Of a stretch of DNA of 64,000 nucleotides, positions 26,495 through 35,025 are shown piece by piece. The notes under the pieces are model-generated. The model was not told the origin of the DNA, did not search any database, and saw only the letters and a list, made by a program, of their open reading frames with translations. Source of the stretch: Haloprofundus marisrubri. Lineage in GTDB: Archaea > Halobacteriota > Halobacteria > Halobacteriales > Haloferacaceae. Numbering within the stretch: the stretch's first letter is position 1; every line of letters starts with the position of its first letter. The DNA is taken from contig NZ_LOPU01000016.1 of the NCBI RefSeq assembly GCF_001469955.1, positions 310,001 to 374,000 of the forward strand. The letters are read 5' to 3'. The position numbers and the translations under genes were made by a program.

Positions 26495-27227
26495 GCCCGG
26501 TTTCGAGACGACGGTCCGAGACGGCGTGCTTCGCTTCTCGCGGCCGGGAACGCGGTGGCTCTCTTCGGGGTTCGACGGCGGCGAGTCACGCGGACCGGCC
26601 GCGTACAACGTCACCGTTCCCGACGGGTTCTCCCGAACTGACCTCGCGGCGTTCGCCCGCGAGCGACGCGACGCCGTGGGGTTCGAGGACGAAGGACCGA
26701 CGCTGCTGACGGGCGTCCACATGCGCCACGCCCGGCGGGCGCGACTCGGTCCCGTCGACGTCGTGGCGACGGCGGGTGTGTCGAATCCGGCGGCGCTGCC
26801 GGTCGAAGTCGACGGAGACGTCGTGGAGTCCGACCCGAAACCCGGGACTGTCGCCGCCGACGAGACCCCGCCCCGAACGGGCACGGTGAACCTGCTGGTC
26901 GGGACGACGCGGGCGCTCGACCCCGGTGCGCTGGCGAATCTACTCACTGTCGTCGCGGAGGCGAAGGCGGCGACACTACTCTCGTCTGTCAACGTGCCCG
27001 GAACGACGAGCGACGCTGTCGTCGTCGGCTGTGACCCGGCAGGCGAACGAACACGGTTTTCGGGGAGTTCGACCGACGTCGGCGCGGCGGCGCGGGCCTG
27101 CGTACGAGACGCTGTCCTCGCATCGTTGCAGTCGCGCTACGCCGACGAGGAGATGCCGACGAGCGTCGACGACGCGCCATACGGTGTCGTCACTGACGAG
27201 CGAGCGGACGTATCGACGCCGGAGTGA
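26487..27227 (+). CDS. cbiZ: CbiZ, adenosylcobinamide amidohydrolase
   Basis: A 246-residue CbiZ, which removes the aminopropanol arm from scavenged adenosylcobinamide so that it re-enters the pathway as adenosylcobyric acid. Recognisable parts are RWLSSGFDGGESRGPAAYNVTVP, LLTGVHMRHARRARLG, VVATAGVSNPAALP, GTVNLLVGTTRALDPGALANLLTVVAEAKAATL and TTSDAVVVGCD. The ATG lies in the last codons of cobD (ATGTGTAG, 8 nt overlap). It closes the operon; the next gene is convergent. Confidence 0.93.
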   Translation: MCRPGFETTVRDGVLRFSRPGTRWLSSGFDGGESRGPAAYNVTVPDGFSRTDLAAFARERRDAVGFEDEGPTLLTGVHMRHARRARLGPVDVVATAGVSNPAALPVEVDGDVVESDPKPGTVAADETPPRTGTVNLLVGTTRALDPGALANLLTVVAEAKAATLLSSVNVPGTTSDAVVVGCDPAGERTRFSGSSTDVGAAARACVRDAVLASLQSRYADEEMPTSVDDAPYGVVTDERADVSTPE

Positions 27228-27251
27228 GGTTCGACGCGGTCTCTCCGGGCG

Positions 27252-27590
27252 TCACGGGATTTTGACGTACTCGTACCCTTCCGACTGGAGTCTGACGAGT
27301 TCGCTCACCCCGCTGGGCACTAGTTCGACTCCCGGGAGGACGTCTCTCGGCAGGTTCCGTGCATCGAGACACGTCGACCCGGCTTTGACGCTGACTCCCG
27401 TCTCGATTAGCTCCGCGACTCGGCTTCTCTCCGGAGCGTCCGGGGTAACCAGACGAACTCCGTCGCGGTGTGCGAGGAGCGTTATCTCGTCGAGCGCCAA
27501 CTCCTCGTTGCGTCGCAGAGCGGACGCACACCTGATGGCGAAGTCCCTGTCCGCCTCGCCCTCTCCAGTCAAGTGAACAACAGCTTTCAT
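27252..27590 (-). CDS. DsrE-like small protein
   Basis: A 112-residue alpha/beta protein: MKAVVHLTGEGEADRDFAIRCASALRRN, EITLLAHRDGVRLVT, VAELIETGVSVKAGSTCLDAR, VELVPSGVSELVRLQSEGYEYVKIP. This matches the order of strands and helices in DsrE/DsrF-like proteins, with one cysteine at the position where sulfur carriers have theirs (STCLDARN). The role may be sulfur relay or an unknown binding function. The ATG 27590 is preferred over an in-frame start seven codons upstream. Confidence 0.75.
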   Translation of the reverse strand: MKAVVHLTGEGEADRDFAIRCASALRRNEELALDEITLLAHRDGVRLVTPDAPERSRVAELIETGVSVKAGSTCLDARNLPRDVLPGVELVPSGVSELVRLQSEGYEYVKIP

Positions 27591-27698
27591 CGAACTCTCT
27601 ACGCGCAACATCGAGATAAACGCTCACGCGACCAGCGGTGCGTCCTCCGGCCTCAACGAAACCGATTTGGTCCGGGATGGCTCACCAGCGAGTGACAC

Positions 27699-27869
27699 AT
27701 GAACGTCACGCCGCTTCTCTACGTTCTCTGGTTCTTCCTCGCCGTCGCCATTGCGGGTCTGTTCGTCATCGAAGGCAAACCCGCACAGACGCTCGTCTGG
27801 GGGTTTTCGGCCGTCGTCGCCGCGACGTTCTTCTGGAAATCACAGGGAGACGACGCGGCCGACGCGTGA
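27699..27869 (+). CDS. Micro-membrane protein, 56 residues
   Basis: ATG at 27699 opens a 56-codon frame ending TGA at 27869. The product has two hydrophobic segments: residues 5-22 (PLLYVLWFFLAVAIAGLF) and 30-46 (QTLVWGFSAVVAATFFW), with EGK between them and an acidic SQGDDAADA tail. Such two-helix proteins are common and mostly unstudied in haloarchaea. It is flanked by genes on the opposite strand. It has no recognised domain; coding is supported by the clean hydrophobic/acidic pattern. Confidence 0.6.
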   Translation: MNVTPLLYVLWFFLAVAIAGLFVIEGKPAQTLVWGFSAVVAATFFWKSQGDDAADA

Positions 27870-27942
27870 GCGGACGACTCCGGACGCCCTCGCCTCGTTT
27901 TCCAGCAGTGCCGTCTTCGGTTCTCCCGGATGCCGCTTGGGT

Positions 27943-28791
27943 TCAGTCGTCTGCGGGTGTCTGCCTTGGGTTTCGCTCCGGCACGCCGGCACCCGACTGC
28001 TGGGGGTCGTACATCCACGCCCGTTTCCACGTCTGGTCGACGTCGGCCATATAGAGCGCGCAGTCGAACGTCGCGTCGAGGTCGAACGCCTCGACGAGGT
28101 AGTCGAGGAGCGCGGAGTCGAGGTCGAACTCGTGACAGAAGGAGACGTCCCAGTCGGGGTAGTCGATGTCCTGAAACGAGAGTTTGCCTTTCTGGAAGTT
28201 GTACCCGCAACTGCCGTCGAGTTCGAGCACGAAATCGGTCGCTTCCTCGACGTCCGCGAACGCCGTCGTCTCCGGCGGGTCGTCGCTGACAGCGTCCAGT
28301 GACGCGGTGAGTTCTGCGTTGCAGAGCGGGTCTGCGGCGCGACAGCGAAGTTCGTACGTCTTCCCGTCGTCGACGCGGGCGAACGACGACGTCGCCTTCC
28401 GGAAGTGCGAGAAGTAGCCGCCGCACAGTCCTAAGAGACGTGACGAGGTGTCCGAGCGCAGCGTGTAGTACGCCCGGCGTCGCTCGCCGTTCTTCGGGAT
28501 GGTGACGCTGATGCGACAGAGCATCTCGTTCGTGTGGACCTCCGGCAGTGGGATGGGGCCGAACTTCGTCACCGAAAAGTCACAGGCACACATGCTGAGC
28601 ATCCCCATCCCGGTGTCACGAATCTCTTCGGGTGCGATGGCCCCCGGCAGGAGTTCTTCGAGTTGCTCCAGTGGGACGCGGTAGTTCACGGTGATTCGCT
28701 TGTTGGTCCACGACTCCACGTCGACCGGTTGGTGGTTGACTCGTCCGAGACGCTGTTGGAGCGAACGCGCCCGCTGTGAATACTGTTCCAT
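27943..28791 (-). CDS. DUF2071/acetoacetate decarboxylase-like protein
   Basis: A 282-residue protein. Its middle, VNYRVPLEQLEELLPGAIAPEE, then MGMLSMCACDFSVTKFGPIPLPEVHTNEMLCRISV, and FFSHFRK-like GGYFSHFRKA, follows the layout of DUF2071 proteins, which share the acetoacetate decarboxylase fold. No enzymatic activity is established. Start MEQYSQRARS at 28791. An AT-rich promoter region (28801-28829) with the palindrome TGAATATTCA lies just upstream. Confidence 0.68.
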   Translation of the reverse strand: MEQYSQRARSLQQRLGRVNHQPVDVESWTNKRITVNYRVPLEQLEELLPGAIAPEEIRDTGMGMLSMCACDFSVTKFGPIPLPEVHTNEMLCRISVTIPKNGERRRAYYTLRSDTSSRLLGLCGGYFSHFRKATSSFARVDDGKTYELRCRAADPLCNAELTASLDAVSDDPPETTAFADVEEATDFVLELDGSCGYNFQKGKLSFQDIDYPDWDVSFCHEFDLDSALLDYLVEAFDLDATFDCALYMADVDQTWKRAWMYDPQQSGAGVPERNPRQTPADD

Positions 28792-28800
28792 GCTAACAGT

Positions 28801-28829
28801 AACATGAATGTGAATATTCATATACATTC
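28801..28829 (-). promoter_or_regulatory. AT-rich promoter with palindrome
   Basis: On the minus strand the sequence ATGTATATGAAT (28817-28828) is a TATA-like element about 31 bp before the ATG at 28791, the spacing for a leaderless mRNA. It overlaps the perfect palindrome TGAATATTCA (28811-28820) and is flanked by GAATGT (28806) and ACATTC (28824). A repressor bound here would cover the TATA box. No regulator is known. Confidence 0.45.
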
Positions 28830-29039
28830 GGACAGCACTCACCGACTCACAACCACTGTCGACACGATATCTTTGCGAACACGGGCTGGTGGTGGCAAAA
28901 AAGACAGAATAGGACTCCGAGGAGACCCGTACGGGATTCGCAGTGGTCGATAAACCACCGCCGACCCGGGCGTCTTGCTAACCGTCCTCAGCTGCTCCCC
29001 GTTGTCGAGAGAGTCAGACCGTGGCAGGAACCGACCGAC

Positions 29040-30557
29040 TCAACGCAGCGAGAGGTTGATGGTTTTCGTCTGTTGGTAGTGGTCGAGTGTCTCCGAGCCA
29101 AGTTCACGGCCGATACCCGACTGCTTGTAGCCGCCGAACGGGAGGCCGGGGACGAGGTCGTGGTAGCTGTTTATCCAGATGTAGCCCGCCTCGATGTCGC
29201 GGGCGGTGGTGTTCGCCTGCGTGATGTCGTCGGTGATGACCCCGCCCGCGAGTCCGTACTCCACGTCGTTGGCGAGGCGAATCATCTCGTCGTAGTCGTC
29301 CCAGCGGAACACGCTGAGAACCGGCCCGAAGATTTCCTCTTGCACCGCGTCGCTGTCGTGGTCCAGTCCTTCGATGAGCGTCGGTTCGACGTAGCAACCC
29401 GCCGAGAGCGCTTCGTCGTCGGGGCGGTCACCGCCGGCGAGGAACTGTCCGCCGTCGTCGCGCGCTTTTTCGAGGTAGTCGAGCGTCCGGTCGACCTGTT
29501 CGGCCGACACCTTGGGGCCGAGGTCCGTCTCCTCGCGCAGCGGGTCGCCGATGGTCATGTCGTCGATGGCGGCCACCAACCCATCTAAAACGTCGTCGGC
29601 GACGTCCTCGTGGACGAACAATCGGGAGCCAGCCTCACAGCACTCGCCGGTGTTGTAGAAGATAGCGGATTTGACGAGCGCAACCGCTTTGCCGACGCTC
29701 ACGTCGGGGAAGACGACGATGGGACTCTTGCCGCCGAGTTCGAGCGTCACGTCGGTGACGGTGTCGGCGGCGCTCTTCATCACCTGTTTTCCGACCGCCG
29801 TCGACCCGGTGAACGCCACTTTCCGGACGTCGGGGTGGCCGGTCACCGCCGTGCCCGCTTCCTCGCCGTAGCCGGGAACGATGTTGACGACGCCGTCGGG
29901 GACGATGTCGTCGACGAGTTCGGCGAAACGAAGTGCAGAAAGCGGCGTCTCCTCGGCGGGTTTCAGCACCGAGCAGTTGCCGCCGGCGAGCGCGGGCGCG
30001 AGTTTCCACGACGCCATGAGCAGCGGGAAGTTCCACGGGATGACCTGTCCGACGACGCCGTACGGTTCCTTGATGACTTGGCCGTAGCGCGACCCGGCGT
30101 TCATCGTCTCGCCGGGGTTTTCGCGGACGAGGCCGGCGAAGTAGCGGAACTGTTCGGCCGCGCCACGGACGTCGATTTTCGCCTCGGAGACCGGCTTGCC
30201 GTTGTCCAGACTCTCCAAGCGCGCGAGTTCGTCGACGTGGTCTTCGATAGTGTCGGCGATATCGGTCAGAACGCGCTGGCGACGGCCGGCCGAGTAGTTC
30301 GACCACGTCTCGTCGAAGGCGGTCCACGCCGCGTCGACGGCGGCGTCGACGTCCGCCGCGTCGCCGCGCGCGACGGAGGCGAGTACGTCACCCGTCGTCG
30401 GGTCGACGGTGTCGAACGTCTCGCCGCTGTCGGCGGCGACGAACTCGCCACCGATGTACAGGTCGGTGTGTTCGGGGAGAAGTTCTTGGGCCGCCTGCTG
30501 GTGTCGCTCTCGGACGTCGCTCAGTTGGTCCGTCGGGGACTCTGATTCGCTTGACAT
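29040..30557 (-). CDS. Aldehyde dehydrogenase (betaine-aldehyde-dehydrogenase-like)
   Basis: A 505-residue NAD(P)-dependent aldehyde dehydrogenase. It has GVVGQVIPWNFPLLMASWKLAPAL, the cofactor loop FTGSTAVGKQVM, VTLELGGKSPIVVF with the general-base Glu, and NTGECCEAGSRLFV with the catalytic Cys (double Cys). EEIFGPVLSVF, NSYHDLVPGLPFGGYKQSGIGRELG follow. It resembles glycine-betaine aldehyde dehydrogenases and related broad-range enzymes, so betaine (osmolyte) or aldehyde detoxification are possible. ATG 30557 gives MSSESESPTD; the SDR gene lies 127 bp upstream on the same strand. Confidence 0.9.
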   Translation of the reverse strand: MSSESESPTDQLSDVRERHQQAAQELLPEHTDLYIGGEFVAADSGETFDTVDPTTGDVLASVARGDAADVDAAVDAAWTAFDETWSNYSAGRRQRVLTDIADTIEDHVDELARLESLDNGKPVSEAKIDVRGAAEQFRYFAGLVRENPGETMNAGSRYGQVIKEPYGVVGQVIPWNFPLLMASWKLAPALAGGNCSVLKPAEETPLSALRFAELVDDIVPDGVVNIVPGYGEEAGTAVTGHPDVRKVAFTGSTAVGKQVMKSAADTVTDVTLELGGKSPIVVFPDVSVGKAVALVKSAIFYNTGECCEAGSRLFVHEDVADDVLDGLVAAIDDMTIGDPLREETDLGPKVSAEQVDRTLDYLEKARDDGGQFLAGGDRPDDEALSAGCYVEPTLIEGLDHDSDAVQEEIFGPVLSVFRWDDYDEMIRLANDVEYGLAGGVITDDITQANTTARDIEAGYIWINSYHDLVPGLPFGGYKQSGIGRELGSETLDHYQQTKTINLSLR

Positions 30558-30684
30558 CGGTGTCGGAAAGTCGGCGAGCATCGTGAAAGCGCTTTCTGCC
30601 GACCGTCGGTAAACGAAACCTGTTTAGGTTTCCCGGATGCGTTTTACTGCTCTCCGAGTTACGATATTCGGTTGCTCGATTCCG

Positions 30685-31473
30685 TTACTGAATCGAGAAG
30701 CCGCCGTCGACCATCAGCGACTCGCCGGTGATAAAGGAGGCTTCGTCGCTGGCGAGGAAGGCAATCGCGTCGGCGATTTCGTCGAGTTCGCCGAGACGCC
30801 GGAGCGCGTAACCCCGGCGCGAGCGTTCGCGCGCCGCCTCGGGGTCGTCGAAGGAGTCGAAGAACTGCTCGCCGAGGCCGCCCTCGACGAATCCCGGACA
30901 GACCGCGTTCGCGCGGACGCCGGCGGGACCCGCCTCGACGGCGACAGTACGAGTGAAGTTGACGACCGCGCCTTTCGACAGCGAGTACGCGCCGAGGTTC
31001 GGCGACCCGATGACGCCCGCCAGCGAGGCGACGTTGACGATAGCGCCGGACCCGCGGGCTTTCATCGCCGGGAGCGCGGCCGCACAGCCGTTCCAGACTC
31101 CCGAAATGTTCACGTCGAAGACGAAGTCGCGCTCGGCCGGGGGGAGGTCCTCGACGGGTTTCGGGCTGTGACCGACGCCCGCGTTGTTGACGAGTACGTC
31201 GAGACCGTGTTCCTCGTCGACGGCCTGAACGACCGAGATGAACGCCTCCCGGTCGCGGACGTCGAGTTCGTGGAACGTCGCGTCTCCGTCGTCGGCCTCG
31301 ATTCGGTCGACCGTCTCCTCGCCGCCGGTCGTATCCACGTCGGTGACGACGACGTGTGCGCCGGCGGCGGCGAGTCGTTCTGCGGTCGCTTCCCCGATTC
31401 CCGATGCTGCACCGGTGACCAGTGCCGTCTGTCCGTTCAGTTGCACGAGATGGAGTTCACGGGGAGACGACAT
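30685..31473 (-). CDS. SDR-family oxidoreductase
   Basis: A 262-residue classical short-chain dehydrogenase. TGAASGIGEATAERL (cofactor loop), VLVNNAGVGHSP, IVNVASLAGV, then YSLSKGAVVNF (Tyr-xxx-Lys) and CPGFVEGG, with the C-terminal VDGGFS. Asp after the second strand (VVTDVDTTG) suggests NAD(H) preference. It is on the same strand as the aldehyde dehydrogenase and upstream of it, and could deliver or consume the same aldehyde/alcohol. The divergent intergenic region of 176 bp is shared with cbiA. Confidence 0.9.
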   Translation of the reverse strand: MSSPRELHLVQLNGQTALVTGAASGIGEATAERLAAAGAHVVVTDVDTTGGEETVDRIEADDGDATFHELDVRDREAFISVVQAVDEEHGLDVLVNNAGVGHSPKPVEDLPPAERDFVFDVNISGVWNGCAAALPAMKARGSGAIVNVASLAGVIGSPNLGAYSLSKGAVVNFTRTVAVEAGPAGVRANAVCPGFVEGGLGEQFFDSFDDPEAARERSRRGYALRRLGELDEIADAIAFLASDEASFITGESLMVDGGFSIQ

Positions 31474-31649
31474 AACGTTCGGGACCGCTTCGTCGTATGG
31501 GTGCGGATTCCAGTCGAAGCCGGTGTTGACTCTCGGAGTGAGGTTCGAGTAGTCTCTCTCGAACGTCGCTCCCACGGCAGCACTCTCGTCCAAACGACCC
31601 GCCACCGAACAACTCAAATACAGTTGCAGTAAAACCACTGTAGTAGAAT

Positions 31650-33023
31650 ATGAACGGAGTCGTCATCGCCGGGGTCGCCTCCGGCGTCGGCAAGACAGTT
31701 GCAACGTTGGCCGTCTGTCGGGCGTTGCAGCGAACCGGACGAGTCGTCCAACCGGCGAAAGCCGGGCCGGATTTCATCGACCCGAGTCACCACGAGGCGG
31801 CGACGTGGCGTGCCTCCAGAACGCTCGACCCGTGGCTCGAAGGCGAGTCGGGGATGCGCCGCAACTACGCCCGCGGTAGTGGAGATATCTGTGTCGTCGA
31901 AGGGATGATGGGCCTGTACGACGGCGACACGAGCACGGCGACCGTCGCGGAGTTGCTCGACCTCCCGGTCGTTCTCGTCGTCGACGCCAGCGCCGGAATG
32001 GAGAGCGTCGCCGCGACGGCGCTCGGATTCCGCAAATACGCCGCACGCGCCGGGGTCGATATCGACGTTGCGGGAGTCATTGCCTCGCGCGCGCACGGAG
32101 GAAAACACGAAGCGGGCATCCGCGACGCGCTGTCCGACGACCTGACGTACTTCGGCCGGATTCCGCCGCGCGAGGACCTCGAAATTCCCGAGCGACATCT
32201 CGGGCTAGAGATGGGCGACGAATCACCGCTCTCCGCGAAAGCGCTCGACGCAGCGGCCGACGGAATTCGCGTTGAGGCGCTTCTCGACGCGGCCCGGCAA
32301 CCGGACTGGTTTGCATCGGTCGAAACGGAGGGTGAGGCGTCCAGTTCGATTACCGACGCCGACGACCGACCGACCATCGCCGTCGCCCGCGACGACGCCT
32401 TCCGGTTCGTCTACACGGCGACCCGCGAACGCCTCCGCGAGCGCGCCGACGTAGTCACGTTCGCACCGACCGCAGGCGACGACTTGCCCGACTGCGACGG
32501 CGTTTACCTCCCCGGCGGCTACCCCGAACTGTACGCCGCCGAACTCTCGGAGGGTCCGGCGCTGGCGACGCTCGCCGACCGGGCCGCCGAGGGCCTGCCG
32601 ACTTTCGGCGAGTGCGGCGGCCTGATGGCGCTCTCGGAGTCGTTGACGACTGTTGACGGCGACACTCACGAGATGGCGGGCATCCTGCCCGCGGACGTGA
32701 CGATGCGCGAGCGCTATCAGGCGCTCGACCACGTCGAACTCAGAGGGAAAGACGAGACGCCTATCTGTCCCGAGGGCCAGACGCTCCGCGGCCACGAGTT
32801 CCACTACTCCGACGCCGACCCGGCGGCCGACGCTCGCTACGCGTTCGACGTGGTTCGCGGGAAGGGTATCGACGGCGACCACGACGGCCTCACTGAATAC
32901 CGGACGCTCGGTACCTACGCGCACGTTCACCCCGAGAGCGGAGCGTTCGACCGATTCGTCGATGCGGTGACAAAGAAAGACTGGACCCGAAACGGTCACG
33001 GCGGTTCGCGTGCCCAGCACTGA
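31650..33023 (+). CDS. cbiA: CbiA/CobB, cobyrinic (hydrogenobyrinic) acid a,c-diamide synthase
   Basis: A 457-residue two-domain amidotransferase. The DTBS-like ATPase domain has GVASGVGKTVATLAVCRAL (P-loop type), KAGPDFIDPSHHEAA and VVEGMMGLYDG. The C-terminal class I glutamine amidotransferase domain has GVYLPGGYPEL and the nucleophile Cys in FGECGGLMALSE. GHEFHYSD and the TYAHVHP His end it. It amidates the a and c side chains of cobyrinic acid using glutamine and ATP. First gene of the second cobalamin operon; a CAAATAC element about 32 bp upstream may be its TATA. Confidence 0.94.
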   Translation: MNGVVIAGVASGVGKTVATLAVCRALQRTGRVVQPAKAGPDFIDPSHHEAATWRASRTLDPWLEGESGMRRNYARGSGDICVVEGMMGLYDGDTSTATVAELLDLPVVLVVDASAGMESVAATALGFRKYAARAGVDIDVAGVIASRAHGGKHEAGIRDALSDDLTYFGRIPPREDLEIPERHLGLEMGDESPLSAKALDAAADGIRVEALLDAARQPDWFASVETEGEASSSITDADDRPTIAVARDDAFRFVYTATRERLRERADVVTFAPTAGDDLPDCDGVYLPGGYPELYAAELSEGPALATLADRAAEGLPTFGECGGLMALSESLTTVDGDTHEMAGILPADVTMRERYQALDHVELRGKDETPICPEGQTLRGHEFHYSDADPAADARYAFDVVRGKGIDGDHDGLTEYRTLGTYAHVHPESGAFDRFVDAVTKKDWTRNGHGGSRAQH

Positions 33024-33024
33024 C

Positions 33025-34335
33025 ATGCACGACCAACGCGACGAAAGCTCGAACGACAGTCGCGCCGACACCGTAGAGCGCCGCGAGGAAGCGCTCGACG
33101 TGCTCCGGTCGAACCGCGCCGACGGCTACACCATCCCGTCGGCGACGCTGTACCCCTTTCAGTGGAACTGGGATTCGGCGTTCATCGCTCTCGGTCTCGT
33201 GGACGTCGAACCGGATGCGGCGAAAAAAGAGCTAGAATCGCTCTGTGCGGCGACGTGGGAGAACGGCCTGTTGCCACATATCGTCTTCCACACCGACGCC
33301 GAGGGCTACTTCCCCGGTCCCGAGGAGTGGGGCGTCGAGATAGATGGGACGGAGACCAGCGGCATCACCCAACCCCCGATGGTCGTCCCCGCGGCCCGCC
33401 ACGTCTACGAGGCGACCGGCGACGACGCGTTTCTCGACCGGGTGTATCCCGCGCTCGAACGCCACTTGGAGTGGTGGGTCCGCGAGCGGTCGTTCGATAA
33501 CTCGACCGTCTACGTTCGCCACCCGTGGGAGACCGGGATGGACGACTCGCCGGCGTGGACCAACCCGCTCGCAGCGTTCGACCCCGGCGACGTCGAGTAC
33601 GAACGCGAGGACCGCAAATCCGACGAACTCGCCGACCAGCGGCCGACCGACTGGGACTACGACCGTTACGTCTCGCTCGTCCGCGAGGCCCGTGCCGCAG
33701 AGTGGAACGAACTCGAACTCCGGCAGTCGTGTCCGTTTCTCGTCGAGGACGCGCTAACGAACGCCATCTTCGTCCGCGCCTGCGACGACCTCGCGGCGCT
33801 CGCGGCCGCCCGCGGCGACGACGCGGCGGCGACGACGTGGCGCGAGCAGGCCGAGCGGTCGCGCGAGACGATTCGTGAGCGTCTGTGGAACTCCGACCTA
33901 GAAACGTTCGTCTCCTACGACCGCGTCGGCGACCGGCAACTCGACGCGAACTCCGTCGCGGGTCTCGCCAGTCTGTTCGGCGAGATTCCGACGAACGAGC
34001 AGTTCGAAAAACTCCGCCGGACGCTCCGCGACGAGTTTCTCTCTCGGGAGTTCGCCGTCTCCTCCTACGTCGGCGAGGCGTTCGACCCCGACCGCTACTG
34101 GCGCGGGCCGGTGTGGATAAACACGAACTGGCTCGTCGCCGACGGCCTTCGCCGCTACGGCGCGACCGACCTCGCCGACCGAATCGACCGAGACAGCCGC
34201 CGCCTCGTCGAACGCGAGGGCTTTTGCGAGTACTTCAACCCCGAGACGGGCGAGGGTCGCGGAAGCGACCGCTTCTCGTGGAGCGCGGCGTTGTATCTCG
34301 AACAGACCGACGGCAAGAGAGAAAACGACTCATGA
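33025..34335 (+). CDS. GH63-like (mannosylglycerate/glucosylglycerate hydrolase-type) glycosidase
   Basis: A 436-residue (alpha/alpha)6-barrel protein of the MGH1-like GH63 group. Signature segments are LYPFQWNWDSAFIALGL, TWENGLLPHIVFH, GITQPPMVVPAARHVYE, HPWETGMDDSPAWTNP, GPVWINTNWLVADGL and EYFNPETGEGRGSDRFSWSAA. The Asp of ETGMDDSP and the Glu near EYFNPETGEG are the expected catalytic pair. Related enzymes hydrolyse the osmolytes mannosylglycerate or glucosylglycerate. It sits between cbiA (2 bp) and cobA (ATGA overlap), i.e. inside a cobalamin operon with no obvious link. ATG 33025 used; GTG 33010 also open. Confidence 0.86.
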   Translation: MHDQRDESSNDSRADTVERREEALDVLRSNRADGYTIPSATLYPFQWNWDSAFIALGLVDVEPDAAKKELESLCAATWENGLLPHIVFHTDAEGYFPGPEEWGVEIDGTETSGITQPPMVVPAARHVYEATGDDAFLDRVYPALERHLEWWVRERSFDNSTVYVRHPWETGMDDSPAWTNPLAAFDPGDVEYEREDRKSDELADQRPTDWDYDRYVSLVREARAAEWNELELRQSCPFLVEDALTNAIFVRACDDLAALAAARGDDAAATTWREQAERSRETIRERLWNSDLETFVSYDRVGDRQLDANSVAGLASLFGEIPTNEQFEKLRRTLRDEFLSREFAVSSYVGEAFDPDRYWRGPVWINTNWLVADGLRRYGATDLADRIDRDSRRLVEREGFCEYFNPETGEGRGSDRFSWSAALYLEQTDGKRENDS

Positions 34336-35024
34336 CCGACGACACTCCCTCGAAAGACGAACTACGTACGAACACCCCCGGTCGCGGCATCACCCCCGAA
34401 GCCCACGATATCGAACCCGACGCCCCCGACGAGTTCGGCCTCGTACAGGTGTGGTGGGGCGACGGCAAAGGCAAGACGACGGCCGCGATGGGCATGGGCT
34501 TTCGCGCCGCGGGCCACGGCTTCCGCGTCCACATGCTCCAGTTCATGAAAGGCGGCGCGGACAGCGTCGACGCCGTCCGCGGCGAGTACAACGCCGTCGC
34601 CGCGATGCCCGGATTCAGCTACGAGAACACCGGCCACTACGGCTGGCACGGCCTCAGAGACGGCAGCGACGACGACGACCACCGCGCGAAAGCACAGGGT
34701 GGACTCGAACGCGCGAGAGAACTCGTCGCCGCCGCGGCCGACGCGGACCTCGACTCGCCGCTCGCACTCGACGGCCCGCCCGAAGATGGCGTTCATATGC
34801 TCATCCTCGACGAGGTGCTGTACGCCGTCGACCAAGGACTGCTCGACGAAGAAGACGTACTCGGACTCGTCGATTCCAAACCCAAGAACCTCGAACTCGT
34901 GCTGGCGGGCAGCCACACGAAACCCGACTATCTGTACGACGACGCCGACCTCGTGACGCAGGTGAAAAAAGAGAAACACCCTATCGACGCCGGCCAGCGC
35001 GCGCGACGCGGCACCGAGTACTGA
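34332..35024 (+). CDS. cobA: CobA/CobO-type corrinoid adenosyltransferase
   Basis: A 230-residue ATP:co(I)rrinoid adenosyltransferase of the CobA/BtuR/CobO family. The P-loop is [22 protein letters not shown] (about residues 40-60). [14 protein letters not shown]-equivalent FSYENTG, and [17 protein letters not shown] (Walker B) follow, then [26 protein letters not shown] and the terminal [18 protein letters not shown]. It adds the 5'-deoxyadenosyl ligand to reduced corrinoids. ATG overlaps the stop of the glycosidase gene (ATGA), implying coupled translation. Confidence 0.94.
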   Translation: MTDDTPSKDELRTNTPGRGITPEAHDIEPDAPDEFGLVQVWWGDGKGKTTAAMGMGFRAAGHGFRVHMLQFMKGGADSVDAVRGEYNAVAAMPGFSYENTGHYGWHGLRDGSDDDDHRAKAQGGLERARELVAAAADADLDSPLALDGPPEDGVHMLILDEVLYAVDQGLLDEEDVLGLVDSKPKNLELVLAGSHTKPDYLYDDADLVTQVKKEKHPIDAGQRARRGTEY

Positions 35025-35025
35025 C

